A DNA stretch of 64,000 bases from JBAOHV01 sp037045265 (GTDB lineage Bacteria > Actinomycetota > Acidimicrobiia > Acidimicrobiales > Microtrichaceae). The position numbers and the translations under genes were made by a program. The notes beneath the pieces were generated by a model. The model saw only the letters and a program-made list of their open reading frames with translations, had not been told where the DNA came from and searched no databases. Of the stretch, positions 1 to 8,772 are shown in pieces; the stretch's first letter is position 1; each line of letters starts with the position of its first letter. The DNA lies in contig JBAOHV010000013.1 in the NCBI GenBank assembly GCA_037045265.1, positions 1-64,000 of the forward strand. The letters run 5' to 3'.

Positions 1-73
1 CGTTCATGACCGACTGATCGAGAACCATGACGAACTGGGCGATCGCCAGGGCCGTCAGGGCGGACTTCTTCAT
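1..73 (-). CDS. MFS drug-efflux transporter, DHA2 type (N-terminal fragment)
   Basis: Only the first 24 codons are in the window; the gene runs off the left edge. The ATG is at 73 with a GAGG-type ribosome site just upstream. The fragment reads MKKSALTALAIAQFVMVLDQ and continues SVMN, the first membrane helix and its conserved aspartate seen in 14-helix (DHA2) proton-driven multidrug exporters. Members pump small hydrophobic compounds out of the cytoplasm. It is divergent from the sulP gene. The family call rests on this short motif, and substrate cannot be inferred. Confidence 0.6.
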   Translation of the reverse strand, partial: MKKSALTALAIAQFVMVLDQSVMN

Positions 74-101
74 GCGGACCTCGCGTAGAGCCTCTGACCA
101 A

Positions 102-148
102 GCGTGTGTTTGATCGGGTCACGATCGTAGGTTGATGTAGACACACGC
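102..148. promoter_or_regulatory. Divergent intergenic region with an inverted repeat
   Basis: The 154 bases between the MFS and sulP starts must hold both promoters. They contain the arms GCGTGTGT (102-109) and ACACACGC (141-148), an 8-bp perfect inverted repeat around a 31-base gap. TetR-type regulators often sit at such pump promoters, but the gap is long for one dimer and no regulator gene is visible here. Treat as a weak candidate. Confidence 0.2.
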
Positions 149-227
149 ATACGCATCTCGGCGTGCCCGGATCCGATCCTGGGTGTGAGCCGCTGCTTCC
201 ATCTCGACCCAAGACGCGTGGAGACCA

Positions 228-1946
228 GTGTCCGATTCTCCAGACTCGACCAGCCGAACCGCTGCGCTCATGCGATGGACCCCCGGTCTGGTGACCCTGC
301 GTCGCTACGACCGTGGGTGGCTGCGTCCAGATCTCGTGGCGGGGATCGTGCTCGCGGCGATCCTCGTTCCACAGGGCATGGCGTACGCCGAGCTGGCGGG
401 CCTGGAGCCGGTCACGGGTCTCTACACGACGATCGCCTGCCTGGTCGCCTACGCGGTTTTCGGTCCGTCGAAGGTGCTGGTGCTCGGCCCCGACTCATCG
501 GTGTCGCCGCTGATCCTGGCGTCCATCACGCCGCTGCTGGTCGCCGGCGACCCTACGACCGCGATCGTGTTGGCAGGCATGCTGGCTGTGCTGGTCGGGT
601 TGATCGAGGTCGGGCTGGGAGTCGCCAAGCTCGGCTTCGTGGCGGACCTCCTCTCGAGCGAGGTTCGTGTCGGCTATCTGAACGGGCTGGCGGTGACGAT
701 CATCGTCGGTCAGCTGCCCAAGCTGTTCGGCTTCTCCACCGACGCCGACGGGTTCGTCGACGAGATCCGTCAGTTCGCAGCGGGTCTCGGCGACCGCAAC
801 ACCGCGACGCTGCTGACAGGACTCGGCGTGCTGGCGGTACTCCTGCTTCTGCCCCGGTTCACGACTCGCATCCCTGCTGTGCTCGTGGCCGTCGTCGGCG
901 TCACAGCGCTCTCGGCGATGCTCGATCTCTCCTCGAGGGGAGTGAGCACCGTCGGGGTTCTGCCCAAGGGCTTTCCGGCGCCGTCGGTCCCGTGGACGAA
1001 CGCGTCGGATGCGATCGCCCTGATGGTGGGTGCGGTGGGCATCACCCTGGTCTCGTTGACCGACACGATTGCCACGTCGTCGAGCTTCGCCGCTCGTCGC
1101 GGCGACGAGGTCGACGCAGACGCCGAGATGGTCGGAGTCGGCGCCGCCAACATCGCTGCCGGCGTGTTCGGGGGATTCGCGGTGTCGGTCAGCGGATCAC
1201 GCACGGCGGTTGCGGACCAGTCCGGTGCCCGGAGCCAGCTGACCGGCCTGGTGGGGGCCGGCCTGGTCGGGCTGCTGCTCCTGGTGCTCAACGGCCTGCT
1301 CGCCGACCTTCCCCAGGCGGCGCTCGCCGCGGTGGTGATCGCGGCAGCTCTGTCGTTGATGGACCTTCCGGCCCTTCGGCGATTCGCTCGGCTCCGTCCG
1401 TCGTCGCTGGTGGTGAGCCTGGTTGCCAGCGGCGGCGTCGTCTTCATCGGCGTGCTCCAGGGCATCGTCCTGGCGATCGTGCTGGCGATCCTGTTGTTCT
1501 TCCGCCGCAGCTGGTGGCCGCACGGAGCGGTCCTCGGCGAGGTGCCGGAGCTCGGTGGCTGGCACAGCCTGGACGCCTACCCCGACGCCGACCAGGTCGA
1601 AGGGGTCGTCGTGTTCAGGTGGGAGGCGCCCTTGTTCTTCGCGAACGTCGGGCAGTTCCGCGACCAGGTCCGGTCGTTGGTACGACACAGCTCGCCCCGG
1701 TTCGTGGTGCTGCAGTGCGAGGCGATCACCGACATCGACGTCACTGCCGCCGAGGTGCTCAAGGACCTCGACGAGGAGCTGAACGCCAAGGGCGTGCACC
1801 TGGCGTTCGTCGAGCTGCGGGATCGCCTGCACGACCTGGTGGTGCGCTACGACCTCCAGTCGACTCTGCAGGCGGAGCACTTCTTCCCGAGCATCAAGGT
1901 CGCGGTCGACTCGTTGATCGAGGAGCGCGACGGCGATCCGGATTGA
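228..1946 (+). CDS. SulP-family anion permease with STAS domain
   Basis: A 572-residue inner-membrane transporter of the SLC26/SulP family, which moves sulfate, bicarbonate or related anions. The N-terminal part has the family pattern (PQGMAYAELAGLEPVTGLY, then the VLGPDSSVSP motif) followed by about a dozen hydrophobic segments. The last ~110 residues form a cytoplasmic STAS domain (hydrophobic strands around VVLQCEAITDID and ALKDLDEEL-type helices). The GTG at 228 follows a GGAGA site. Length is normal for the family. Substrate is not decided by sequence: no carbonic anhydrase or sulfur-assimilation gene is adjacent. Confidence 0.85.
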   Translation: MSDSPDSTSRTAALMRWTPGLVTLRRYDRGWLRPDLVAGIVLAAILVPQGMAYAELAGLEPVTGLYTTIACLVAYAVFGPSKVLVLGPDSSVSPLILASITPLLVAGDPTTAIVLAGMLAVLVGLIEVGLGVAKLGFVADLLSSEVRVGYLNGLAVTIIVGQLPKLFGFSTDADGFVDEIRQFAAGLGDRNTATLLTGLGVLAVLLLLPRFTTRIPAVLVAVVGVTALSAMLDLSSRGVSTVGVLPKGFPAPSVPWTNASDAIALMVGAVGITLVSLTDTIATSSSFAARRGDEVDADAEMVGVGAANIAAGVFGGFAVSVSGSRTAVADQSGARSQLTGLVGAGLVGLLLLVLNGLLADLPQAALAAVVIAAALSLMDLPALRRFARLRPSSLVVSLVASGGVVFIGVLQGIVLAIVLAILLFFRRSWWPHGAVLGEVPELGGWHSLDAYPDADQVEGVVVFRWEAPLFFANVGQFRDQVRSLVRHSSPRFVVLQCEAITDIDVTAAEVLKDLDEELNAKGVHLAFVELRDRLHDLVVRYDLQSTLQAEHFFPSIKVAVDSLIEERDGDPD

Positions 1947-2004
1947 CCGACCAGGCGGTTGGAGTCAGCGGAAGGCCCTGTGGTCGGCCTCGGTCTGATC
2001 GGCG

Positions 2005-3345
2005 TCAGCGCGCAGCGAACTCCACCAACGACGCGGTCATGGTCCGGCCCTTTCCGATGTACGCGGAGATCGCCACGCTGTCGCCGGTGCGGGCATGTGC
2101 CCGTGCCAGGCAGCGGCCGCAGATCGACGCGTACGCCGCCATCGACTCGGGTGACATCGACGCGATGTCCGCCGATCCCTTCCAGTCCCAGAGCTGGCGG
2201 AAGTAGTAGTCACGGTCCACGCCGTCGAGCCCGCGCACCTGCTCCCAACCGAGGAAGACGTCCGGAGCGGTCTGGATGAGGCGCTGGCCCTCCACGACAC
2301 GCTGTCCGTTCTGGGGGAATCGCGTCTTGCCCAGATGGGCTTCGAGAACGCTCCGCTTGGCCTCCTTGACCTGGAGGAAGAGCGGGTCCGATTCGTTGTC
2401 GCCGATCATCAGGGCGACCCAGCAGCGCGTTCCCACGCTGCCCACTCCAACGACCTTGCGGGCAAGGTCGACGAACCGGTAGCGGTCGAGCAGCACACGG
2501 CGGTCGCACGACAGCGTCCGGCGGTACATGTGGATCGACCGGTCGATCGTCGCCACCAGCTGGCGCAGTTCGTCCTGGCCGAAGAGGTCCCTGGCCGGTA
2601 TGAGCACAGGCGGATCGCTACGGAATCGAGGCTCACCGTTCGAGGTGTCGACGAGCTTGCCGAACGCCTTGATCCGATCCTTGCTGCGTGCCTTGTCGAT
2701 GTTCTTCTGGAAACGCCTGGTCACCTCGTCCGACGCTCCCGCGCCCCGCCGTGCCGCGATGTCGTCGACCGTCAGGCGGTCGTACCAGACGTCCAGGTGG
2801 CCCATGCCTGCGTACTGACGCATCGCTGCCACGTACGACAGCACGGACTCGGTCACGACCCGAATGCGGTCCGGGTCGTCGAAGCCGCGATCACGCGCTG
2901 CGACCTCGAGGCTGGCGACCAGGCGAAGGAGGTCCCACTCGAACGGGCCCGGGTGGGTCTCGTCGAAGTCGTTCAGGTCGAACACCAGCGCCCGGTCAGG
3001 CGAAGCGAACACACCGAAGTTGGCCAGATGCGCGTCGCCGCAGAGCTGCACCTCGAGGCCGGTGCGCGGCATCGTGGCCAGGTCGGCGGCCATGACCGCG
3101 GCCGCCCCCCGGTAGAAGGTGAACGGCGAGGCTCCCATGCGCTCGTGACGCAACGGGACCAGATCCTGGTCGCGGTCGGCGTCCTGGGCGGCGAGGATCG
3201 CGTTGGGGTCACGTCCTGTTGCAGGCGTCCAGCTGCCCAACGAGGCTCGTGGCACCTCGTTGCGGATAGCCCGGCCGCGTCTAGCGCGCTCGGCTGCGTC
3301 GTCGTGTGGCTCGGTGGCGGTCCCTGATCCGTGCGGCATCTGCAT
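2005..3345 (-). CDS. DUF2252 family protein (phosphotransferase-like fold)
   Basis: About 446 residues matching DUF2252, a family distantly related to aminoglycoside-phosphotransferase/kinase folds and of unproven function. Hallmarks are GDAHLANFG (residues ~103-111) and DLNDFDE (~123-129), which would be catalytic and metal-binding positions. Two starts compete: the ATG at 3345, and the ATG at 3339, which sits better behind AAGGTGG. The reading frame stops at 2005, but removing one base near 2006 extends it as YADQTEADHRAFR to a stop at 1965. That is how the family normally ends, so the true C-terminus is probably at 1965 and the early stop a sequencing insertion. It is divergent from the kinase-like gene. 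Confidence 0.8.
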   Translation of the reverse strand: MQMPHGSGTATEPHDDAAERARRGRAIRNEVPRASLGSWTPATGRDPNAILAAQDADRDQDLVPLRHERMGASPFTFYRGAAAVMAADLATMPRTGLEVQLCGDAHLANFGVFASPDRALVFDLNDFDETHPGPFEWDLLRLVASLEVAARDRGFDDPDRIRVVTESVLSYVAAMRQYAGMGHLDVWYDRLTVDDIAARRGAGASDEVTRRFQKNIDKARSKDRIKAFGKLVDTSNGEPRFRSDPPVLIPARDLFGQDELRQLVATIDRSIHMYRRTLSCDRRVLLDRYRFVDLARKVVGVGSVGTRCWVALMIGDNESDPLFLQVKEAKRSVLEAHLGKTRFPQNGQRVVEGQRLIQTAPDVFLGWEQVRGLDGVDRDYYFRQLWDWKGSADIASMSPESMAAYASICGRCLARAHARTGDSVAISAYIGKGRTMTASLVEFAAR

Positions 3346-3437
3346 CCACCTTCTCGCATCGGTGCAGGAGGATCATGCACCGCCAAGAACTTGAGCATCA
3401 TGTAGACAGCTGTTCAAGTCCGACGATGGGAGATCCC

Positions 3438-4725
3438 GTGCACGATCCGATGGTGCCAGCGCTGACGAAGCCGGACGCTTCTCGCCGGTTGGCGGCTGTC
3501 GTCGCGGTCGTGACCGTGGTGGGTGCGGCGCTCGCTCTCCTTGTCGGCATGGTCCAGTCGTTCCCGGACGGACCTGTACTCGCCGCGCTGGTGGTCCTGG
3601 CTGCCGCAGCCGTGCTCGATGGTCTGCGCCGACGAGGGACGGCGCGCTCGGCCGAGGTGGCCATGGCGGCGCTGTTGCTCGTCATCGCCGGCGCCTTGGC
3701 ACTGCGTTGGCGTGCCGGCGGACCGGCGCTGATCGCAGTAGCGCTCATCGCCGTGGGCGGCATGGCGGCAAGACGGGCGTTCGCTGCCAGCGCAGTCCTC
3801 CCCGAGGCGCCACGACCGCTGCGTCCGGTGGTCATCTGGAACCCACGTTCGGGTGGGGGCAAGGCGGCGAAGGCGAACCTGGACGCCGAGGCCGGCGCAC
3901 GGGGGATCCGGGCCATCGAGCTTCGCCCAGGGGACGACCTGGTCGAACTGGTGGAAGGTGCAGTTGCTGATGGGGCCGACGCCCTGGCAGCGGCAGGAGG
4001 CGACGGCACCCAGGCCCTCGTCGCGTCGATTGCGGCACGCGAAGGGCTGCCCTTCGCCTGCATCCCCGCTGGCACCCGCAACCACTTCGCTCTCGACCTG
4101 GGGGTCGACCGCAACGACGTGATCGGCGCCCTCGACGCACTGGTCGACGGGGGCGAGCGTGTCGTCGACCTTGCCGAGGTGAACGGGCGCGTCTTCGTCA
4201 ACAACGCATCCCTCGGCGTGTACACGGCCGCAGTCCAGCGGGACGCGTATCGCAACGCCAAGGTGTCGACTCTGCTCGACACCGTTCCCGACGCATTCGG
4301 TCGGGGCGAAGAGGGCGCGGGCGATCTGCGCTGGAGCGGTCCGGACGGGTCGGCAGGCCAGCCGGTCGCGGCGCTGCTCGTCTCGAACAACCCCTACCGT
4401 CTGGGCACGATCGTGGGTTCGGGAACTCGCCCCCGCCTGGACGCCGCAACGCTGGGTGTCGCTGCGGTCGGTACCCACTTCCAACGCTGGACCACGCCCG
4501 AGTTCGTCGTCGACTCGGATGCTCCGGTGCCGATCGGGGTGGACGGAGAGGCGCTGCTCATGGACCCGCCCCTGGTGTTCAGGGTCAGGCCGGCTGCACT
4601 GAAGGTGCGCATCGCACGGTCCCACCGAGGTGCGTCGCCTTCGTCGGACAGCGCCGGCCCACACGCGTGGCGCCATGGCAGCGCTGCTGAGGATCGCCGC
4701 CGGTCGGTCGGGCTCCAGCGGTTGA
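3438..4725 (+). CDS. Diacylglycerol/sphingosine-kinase-like membrane protein (frameshifted near end)
   Basis: Several hydrophobic helices (first ~100 residues) precede a DAGK catalytic domain: IWNPRSGGGKAAKANL, then GGDGTQ (residues ~187-192, nucleotide loop), then PAGTRNHFALDLGV. Such proteins phosphorylate lipid hydroxyls such as diacylglycerol; the exact lipid is unknown. GTG 3438 follows GGGAG, and an ATG at 3426 is the alternative. As printed, the frame has no stop until 5138, deep inside the next gene, which is implausible. Dropping one base around 4640-4670 gives a family-like tail (AALLRIAAGRSGSSG) and a TGA at 4723-4725, so I end the gene there. Confidence 0.7.
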
Positions 4726-4860
4726 CCCGGTCATTTGTGCGGTTGTGTACATTCAGCGCGGCTTCGCTGTGGTTATCGCCGCAGCACCCGCACGCTGAGG
4801 TGCACAATTGGAGTCCGGAGGCTACCGGCCGTCCGGCGCGGACTACGGAAGGGGTCTCTC

Positions 4861-6262
4861 ATGACCGACGAGACGAGCGAGCAGCCCACGGTGGACGGCC
4901 CCGCCGTGGAGAGCCTCGAGCAGCAACTTGCGCACGTCCGAGCCGAGCGCGACGAGGCCCGCGCCGAGCTGGCCCGCGTGGAGGTAGCGCCGGAGTCGCG
5001 GCACCGGGTGCGGCGCACGGTCGCAGTGCTCCTGGTGATCGCCTCGTCGCGCGTCCTTCCTCACCGGCGGTGTCGGGATCTGGGCCAGTCGCAACTTCTT
5101 GGACACCGACGTCTGGTTGCAGCGCACCGATCCGTTGATCCACGACCCTGCTGTGCAGTCCGCCGTCAGCCGCGAGATCACCGACGCCGTCATGCAGCTC
5201 GTCGATCCGGAAGCGCTGTTCAAGGAGGCTCTGCCCGAACGTGGTCAGATGCTCGCCGGCCCGCTGTCGGGCGCTGTCCGTGGCTTCGTCGCCGAGCAGG
5301 TGGACAAGGTCGTCGAGAGCGAGCGGTTCGCGACTCTCTGGGCCGAGGTCAACCGTCAGGCCCACACCGCTGCCGTGAAGGTGCTCCGAGGTGATTCCGA
5401 AGTCGTCACGGCGGGCGACGACAGCGTGACGCTCAACCTGGTACCGATCATCAACCGGGTTCTTGCACGGATCACCAGTGTCTCCCCGGAGCTGTTCGGT
5501 CGCACGGTGAACATCCCCGACGTGCAGATCGACGAGATCCCGTCTGCGGCGATCGACAAGATCAACGAGCAGTTCGGAACCGATCTCCCGCCGGACTTCG
5601 GCCAGATCACCGTGTACGACCAGGGCAAGCTCAAGGAGCTTCAGGATGCGATCGTGCTGCTCGACCGCATCGTGTGGATATCGGTCGCCATCTTCATCGT
5701 GAGCACCATCGGCGCAATAGCTCTCTCGCTCGACCGTCGCAGGACGTTGCTCCAGCTCGCGATAGCCGACGTGGTGATCCTGGTGCTCATGCGCCGCGGG
5801 GCGTTCCGTGCGCAGGAGCAGATCCTGGACCTGGTCCGCGTGGACGACAACCGCCCGGCGGTGAAGGCAGTCACGACCGCGATGTTCGAAGGCCTGTACA
5901 ACAGCACGCGGATCTTGTTGTGGGTGTTCGGGATCATCATCGTCGTCGCACTGGTGACAGGCCCTGGTAGGCGTGCACGCGAGCTGCGCACTCGGACGAG
6001 CTCTGCGGTCCTGGGCCTGGTCTCCTCCGCGAGGGAGAAGGGTGCGGACCCGGCGACGACCGCTTGGATCGTCGCCCATCGAGACATGCTCCAGATCGGA
6101 GTGGGCGCGGTGGCCGTGGCGTTGCTGTGGTGGCTCAACCTCGGTTGGTTCGGGATCCTCGTGATCCTCCTGCTGGCCGGTGGCCTGATAGCGCTGCTCT
6201 CGCGGCTGCCCGACGAGGCGACGCGTGACGACGAGTCGACGCCGACCCCCCAGCCGACCTGA
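4861..6262 (+). CDS. Membrane protein of unknown function (frameshifted)
   Basis: Begins MTDETSEQPT at 4861 behind GAAGGGG. A charged N-terminal coiled-coil-like stretch (EQQLAHVRAERDEARAELAR) leads into a first membrane helix; the frame then breaks near 5042-5050. One extra base there, once removed, gives ASFLTGGVGIWASRNFLDTD and runs without interruption to 6262. A ~170-residue presumed extracytoplasmic region (with DTDVWLQRTDPLI) follows, then four or five further membrane helices. I do not recognise a named family. The adjacent lipid-kinase-like gene suggests an envelope role, which is only inference. Confidence 0.65.
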
Positions 6263-6379
6263 CAGGTGTCACGGTCCTGAACGTAGGCAAGCGAATACGT
6301 TCACTCCTGGTTGCGCTATCTTTCCCTCTCCCCGCCGCCGTCACGGTGGTCGGTCCCTAGAACGAAGGAGTACGCGAAG

Positions 6380-6868
6380 ATGCCTGATCTGATCGCGATC
6401 GGATACGACGACACCGCAACAGCGGTGGAGGCCATGGACGAGGTCGGCCGCCTGGCGCACGACCTGGTCATCCAGCCCGATGCGGTTGCTGCGATCATCC
6501 GCGCCGAGGACGGCAAGTTCCGCACGGTCACCAACCAGCACGAGGTCGGCACCGGAGCCACCTGGGGAATGTTCTGGGGCTTCTTCTTCGGGTTGCTGTT
6601 CTTCATCCCGGTGTTCGGAATGGCGCTCGGCGCCGGAATGGGCGCCTTGATGGGGAAGATCACCAAGTCGTCGATCGACAAGAACTTCCAGGAGCAGGTG
6701 CGCGAGCAGGTCAAGCCGGGCACCTCGGCGCTGTTCATGATCGTGGAGCAGATGACGACCGACAAGGCGCTGCAGTCGCTGTCGCAGTTCGGCGGTACGG
6801 TATTGAAGACGTCGCTGAGTGCCGACGACGAGGCCGAGCTCCAGGCCGCACTGCACGGAGAGGGATGA
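6380..6868 (+). CDS. DUF1269 membrane-associated protein
   Basis: 162 residues. ATG 6380 sits after AAGGAG (6365-6370). The sequence opens with a beta-strand/helix module (LIAIGYDDTATAVEAMDEV) and has a glycine-rich hydrophobic hairpin in the middle (GMFWGFFFGLLFFIPVFGMA, GAGMGALMG), as in the DUF1269 family. C-terminal residues form a second ferredoxin-like half. Function is unproven in the family; stress association has been suggested. It opens a three-gene unit with DUF6325 (1-bp gap) and a SHOCT protein, an association seen repeatedly in actinobacteria. Confidence 0.8.
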   Translation: MPDLIAIGYDDTATAVEAMDEVGRLAHDLVIQPDAVAAIIRAEDGKFRTVTNQHEVGTGATWGMFWGFFFGLLFFIPVFGMALGAGMGALMGKITKSSIDKNFQEQVREQVKPGTSALFMIVEQMTTDKALQSLSQFGGTVLKTSLSADDEAELQAALHGEG

Positions 6869-6869
6869 C

Positions 6870-7292
6870 ATGACAGATCTCGAGAACGTGAGCGGACCGG
6901 TCGACTACCTGGTCCTTGAGATGCCGACGGACCAGCGCGACGGATCAATCGCCGCCGCGATCCTCGACCTGGTCGATTCGGGGATCGTGACGCTCCTCGA
7001 CATCATGGTCGTCCAGAAGGACGCCGACGGTGTGATCAGTGGGATCGAGCTCGACGCCATCGACGGCGAGCTGCGGGTGTTCGCCGGTGCACGTTCGGGG
7101 ATGCTCGGCGACGACGAGCTGGCGGACGCTGGTTCGGCACTCGATGCCGGCACTACCGCTGCGGTCCTGTTGTTCGAGAACGCCTGGGCGCGGCCTTTCG
7201 TCGCTGCTGCAGCCCGTGCAGGTGCACAGGTGATCGCCAGTGCCCGCATCCCGGCCGATGTGTTGAACGACGCGCTCGACGCGCTCGACTGA
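6870..7292 (+). CDS. DUF6325 family protein
   Basis: 140 residues, starting MTDLENVSGPVDYLVLEMP at 6870, one base after the DUF1269 stop, so translation is probably coupled. A small acidic, soluble alpha/beta protein: two hydrophobic strands (YLVLEMP, AAVLLFENAWA) and alanine-rich helices. It matches the actinobacterial DUF6325 group, whose members are nearly always next to a DUF1269 gene and a SHOCT gene. No catalytic motif is visible. Its biochemical role is unknown; the constant neighbourhood suggests it binds one of the two partners. Confidence 0.75.
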   Translation: MTDLENVSGPVDYLVLEMPTDQRDGSIAAAILDLVDSGIVTLLDIMVVQKDADGVISGIELDAIDGELRVFAGARSGMLGDDELADAGSALDAGTTAAVLLFENAWARPFVAAAARAGAQVIASARIPADVLNDALDALD

Positions 7293-7307
7293 CAGGAGGA
7301 AGCAACC

Positions 7308-7622
7308 ATGCCAGGACTACTCAGAGGTGTTGCACGAACGGCGGTCGTCGCCGGTACGGCGTCCACGGTCAACGGACGTGTCCAGCGCCGCCAGGCCGAG
7401 AAGTTCGCCGACCGCGACGCACAGATCTACGCCGAGCGGAACCAGGCCTACCAGCAGCAGGTCGCGGCCCAGCAGCCGGTGCAGCAGGCCCCCGCTCCCG
7501 CGGCGGCGCCCGCTGGCGACGACACGCTCGCTCAGCTCCAGAAGCTCGGTGACCTCCACCAGCAGGGCATCCTCACCGACGACGAGTTCGCAGCCCAGAA
7601 GGCCAAGATCCTCAACGGCTGA
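7308..7622 (+). CDS. SHOCT-domain small protein
   Basis: 104 residues. Basic N-terminus (MPGLLRGVARTAVVAGTAST, weakly hydrophobic), a Gln/Ala/Pro-rich linker (about residues 45-70), and a C-terminal SHOCT motif: LAQLQKLGDLHQQGILTDDE followed by FAAQKAKIL. SHOCT segments are short helical hairpins found at the ends of membrane or oligomerising proteins. ATG 7308 lies after AGGAGG (7294-7299). Last gene of the DUF1269-DUF6325-SHOCT operon. Confidence 0.8.
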   Translation: MPGLLRGVARTAVVAGTASTVNGRVQRRQAEKFADRDAQIYAERNQAYQQQVAAQQPVQQAPAPAAAPAGDDTLAQLQKLGDLHQQGILTDDEFAAQKAKILNG

Positions 7623-7676
7623 GCGGTTCGACTCGCAGATGCCGCCGGCCCCGGGTCGGCGGCATCCGCGCGTCTG

Positions 7677-7988
7677 TCAGTAGACGACCTCGGCTTCCAG
7701 GCGACCGTCGGGTCGGCGCACCACAACCAGTCTCGACATGCACGGCATGCAGTACACGCGGTCACCCGGGCGCAGCTCGCGTCGTGAGCGAATGACGACC
7801 TTGCACACCGGGCAGATCACCTCGTTCGGGGCCAACTGATCCCCGACGCCCTGCCAGATCCGGTAGAACTTCCGCCACCTCTTCGGCACTTCCTTGAAGC
7901 CGGTCTCCTCGAGTTCGAACGTGCGGCGCGTGTCGTCGGTGGGGGACAGGTTCTCGTCGGTCCGGGTGACGGTGTCCAGGTCGTCCAT
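7677..7988 (-). CDS. Small zinc-ribbon protein
   Basis: 103 residues. The C-terminal half carries CPVC (in EVICPVCKVVIRSRRELRPG) and CMPC (in DRVYCMPCMSR), a two-knuckle treble-clef/zinc-ribbon pattern. The N-terminal half is acidic and then has KEVPKRWRKFYRIWQGVGDQ. I do not know a named family. Its ATG (7986-7988) overlaps the stop of the upstream diiron protein as ATGA, so the two are translationally coupled. It may be a partner or rubredoxin-like accessory of the diiron proteins; spacing alone does not prove that. Confidence 0.6.
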   Translation of the reverse strand: MDDLDTVTRTDENLSPTDDTRRTFELEETGFKEVPKRWRKFYRIWQGVGDQLAPNEVICPVCKVVIRSRRELRPGDRVYCMPCMSRLVVVRRPDGRLEAEVVY

Positions 7989-8770
7989 CACGAGTCGAGC
8001 CCCAGGCGTTCGACTGCGTCCAGGTACGACCGGCCCAGCTCGGGGTACTCGTCCCGACGCAACCCGAGCGCCTGGTAGCTGGCTTCGAACGAACCCAGCA
8101 CCAGGGGGTCCAGGTCGGCGCGGACACGGGCGAGGCGCTGGCGGCGCTGCGGGTCGCGGGCGAGCCGTCGCCCGAGGTCGTTCTCGCCGAACCCCAGGTG
8201 GCGGCGCTCGTCTGCCACGACACCTTCGAGGATCTGTGCGGTCACAGGGTCGGCGGTGGCTTGGTGGAAGCGGAAGACGGTGTCCTCCATGGTCTCCAAC
8301 AGGACGTTCTGGGCGAACACGGCCAGGTCCCAGTCGCCTGCATCGACGAAAGCCAGCAGGTGACGCCGGAACTCGAGCAGGGCGGGGTTGGCGTGGCGGT
8401 CGATCGCCGCGTCCGGGTCGTCGACACCCAGGTCGCCGAGGCGGCGGCGGAACACCTCGACGTGGCGCGCTTCGTCGGCGACCTGGGTCGCCATGAAGAT
8501 CTGCGAGGTGTTGTTCGAGGCAAGGCGCACCAGTCCGCTCGATGCCTCGAGCGCGGCCGTCTCGCCCACGCAGTAGTTGCACAGCACCGTCACGAGCTGT
8601 TCCCGCTCGGCCGCGTCCAGGCCGTCGGCGAGGCCTGGATCGTGGCCGAGCGGGCGATCTCCGAGGTACCCCTCGACCGCCTCGAACCAGAACGAGAACG
8701 ACTGCACTTCGCGGAGGAACTCGTCCTCCTCGAGCAGGTGCGGCTCCCAGGTGTCGGCGGCGGAGTCCAT
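7988..8770 (-). CDS. Ferritin-like diiron protein (R2-type), paralogue 2
   Basis: 260 residues, ATG at 8770. Two E-(~30)-DExRH repeats are visible: GETAALEASS ... VADEARHVEVF and LLETMEDTVF ... VADERRHLGFGE. These supply the four carboxylates and two histidines of a ribonucleotide-reductase-R2-like or oxygenase-type diiron site. It follows a paralogue by 2 bp (stop 8773, start 8770) and overlaps the zinc-ribbon gene by 3 bases. Family members include desaturases, N-oxygenases and R2-like oxidases; the substrate here is unknown. Acidic N-terminus, no signal peptide, so cytoplasmic. Confidence 0.7.
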   Translation of the reverse strand: MDSAADTWEPHLLEEDEFLREVQSFSFWFEAVEGYLGDRPLGHDPGLADGLDAAEREQLVTVLCNYCVGETAALEASSGLVRLASNNTSQIFMATQVADEARHVEVFRRRLGDLGVDDPDAAIDRHANPALLEFRRHLLAFVDAGDWDLAVFAQNVLLETMEDTVFRFHQATADPVTAQILEGVVADERRHLGFGENDLGRRLARDPQRRQRLARVRADLDPLVLGSFEASYQALGLRRDEYPELGRSYLDAVERLGLDS

Positions 8771-8772
8771 GC

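Noticed and set aside
2335..3327. Long plus-strand ORF opposite DUF2252 (and similar antisense ORFs at 4859-6079, 28473-29870, 30653-32050, 33240-34388, 42523-43779)
   Set aside because: High-G+C shadow frames: Arg/Val/His-rich, no family motif, and each lies opposite a gene with clear conserved motifs.
3438..5138. DAGK protein extending to 5138
   Set aside because: The extension has low-complexity Arg/Ala composition and overlaps the next gene in another frame; a family-like tail ends at 4725 after one base is removed.
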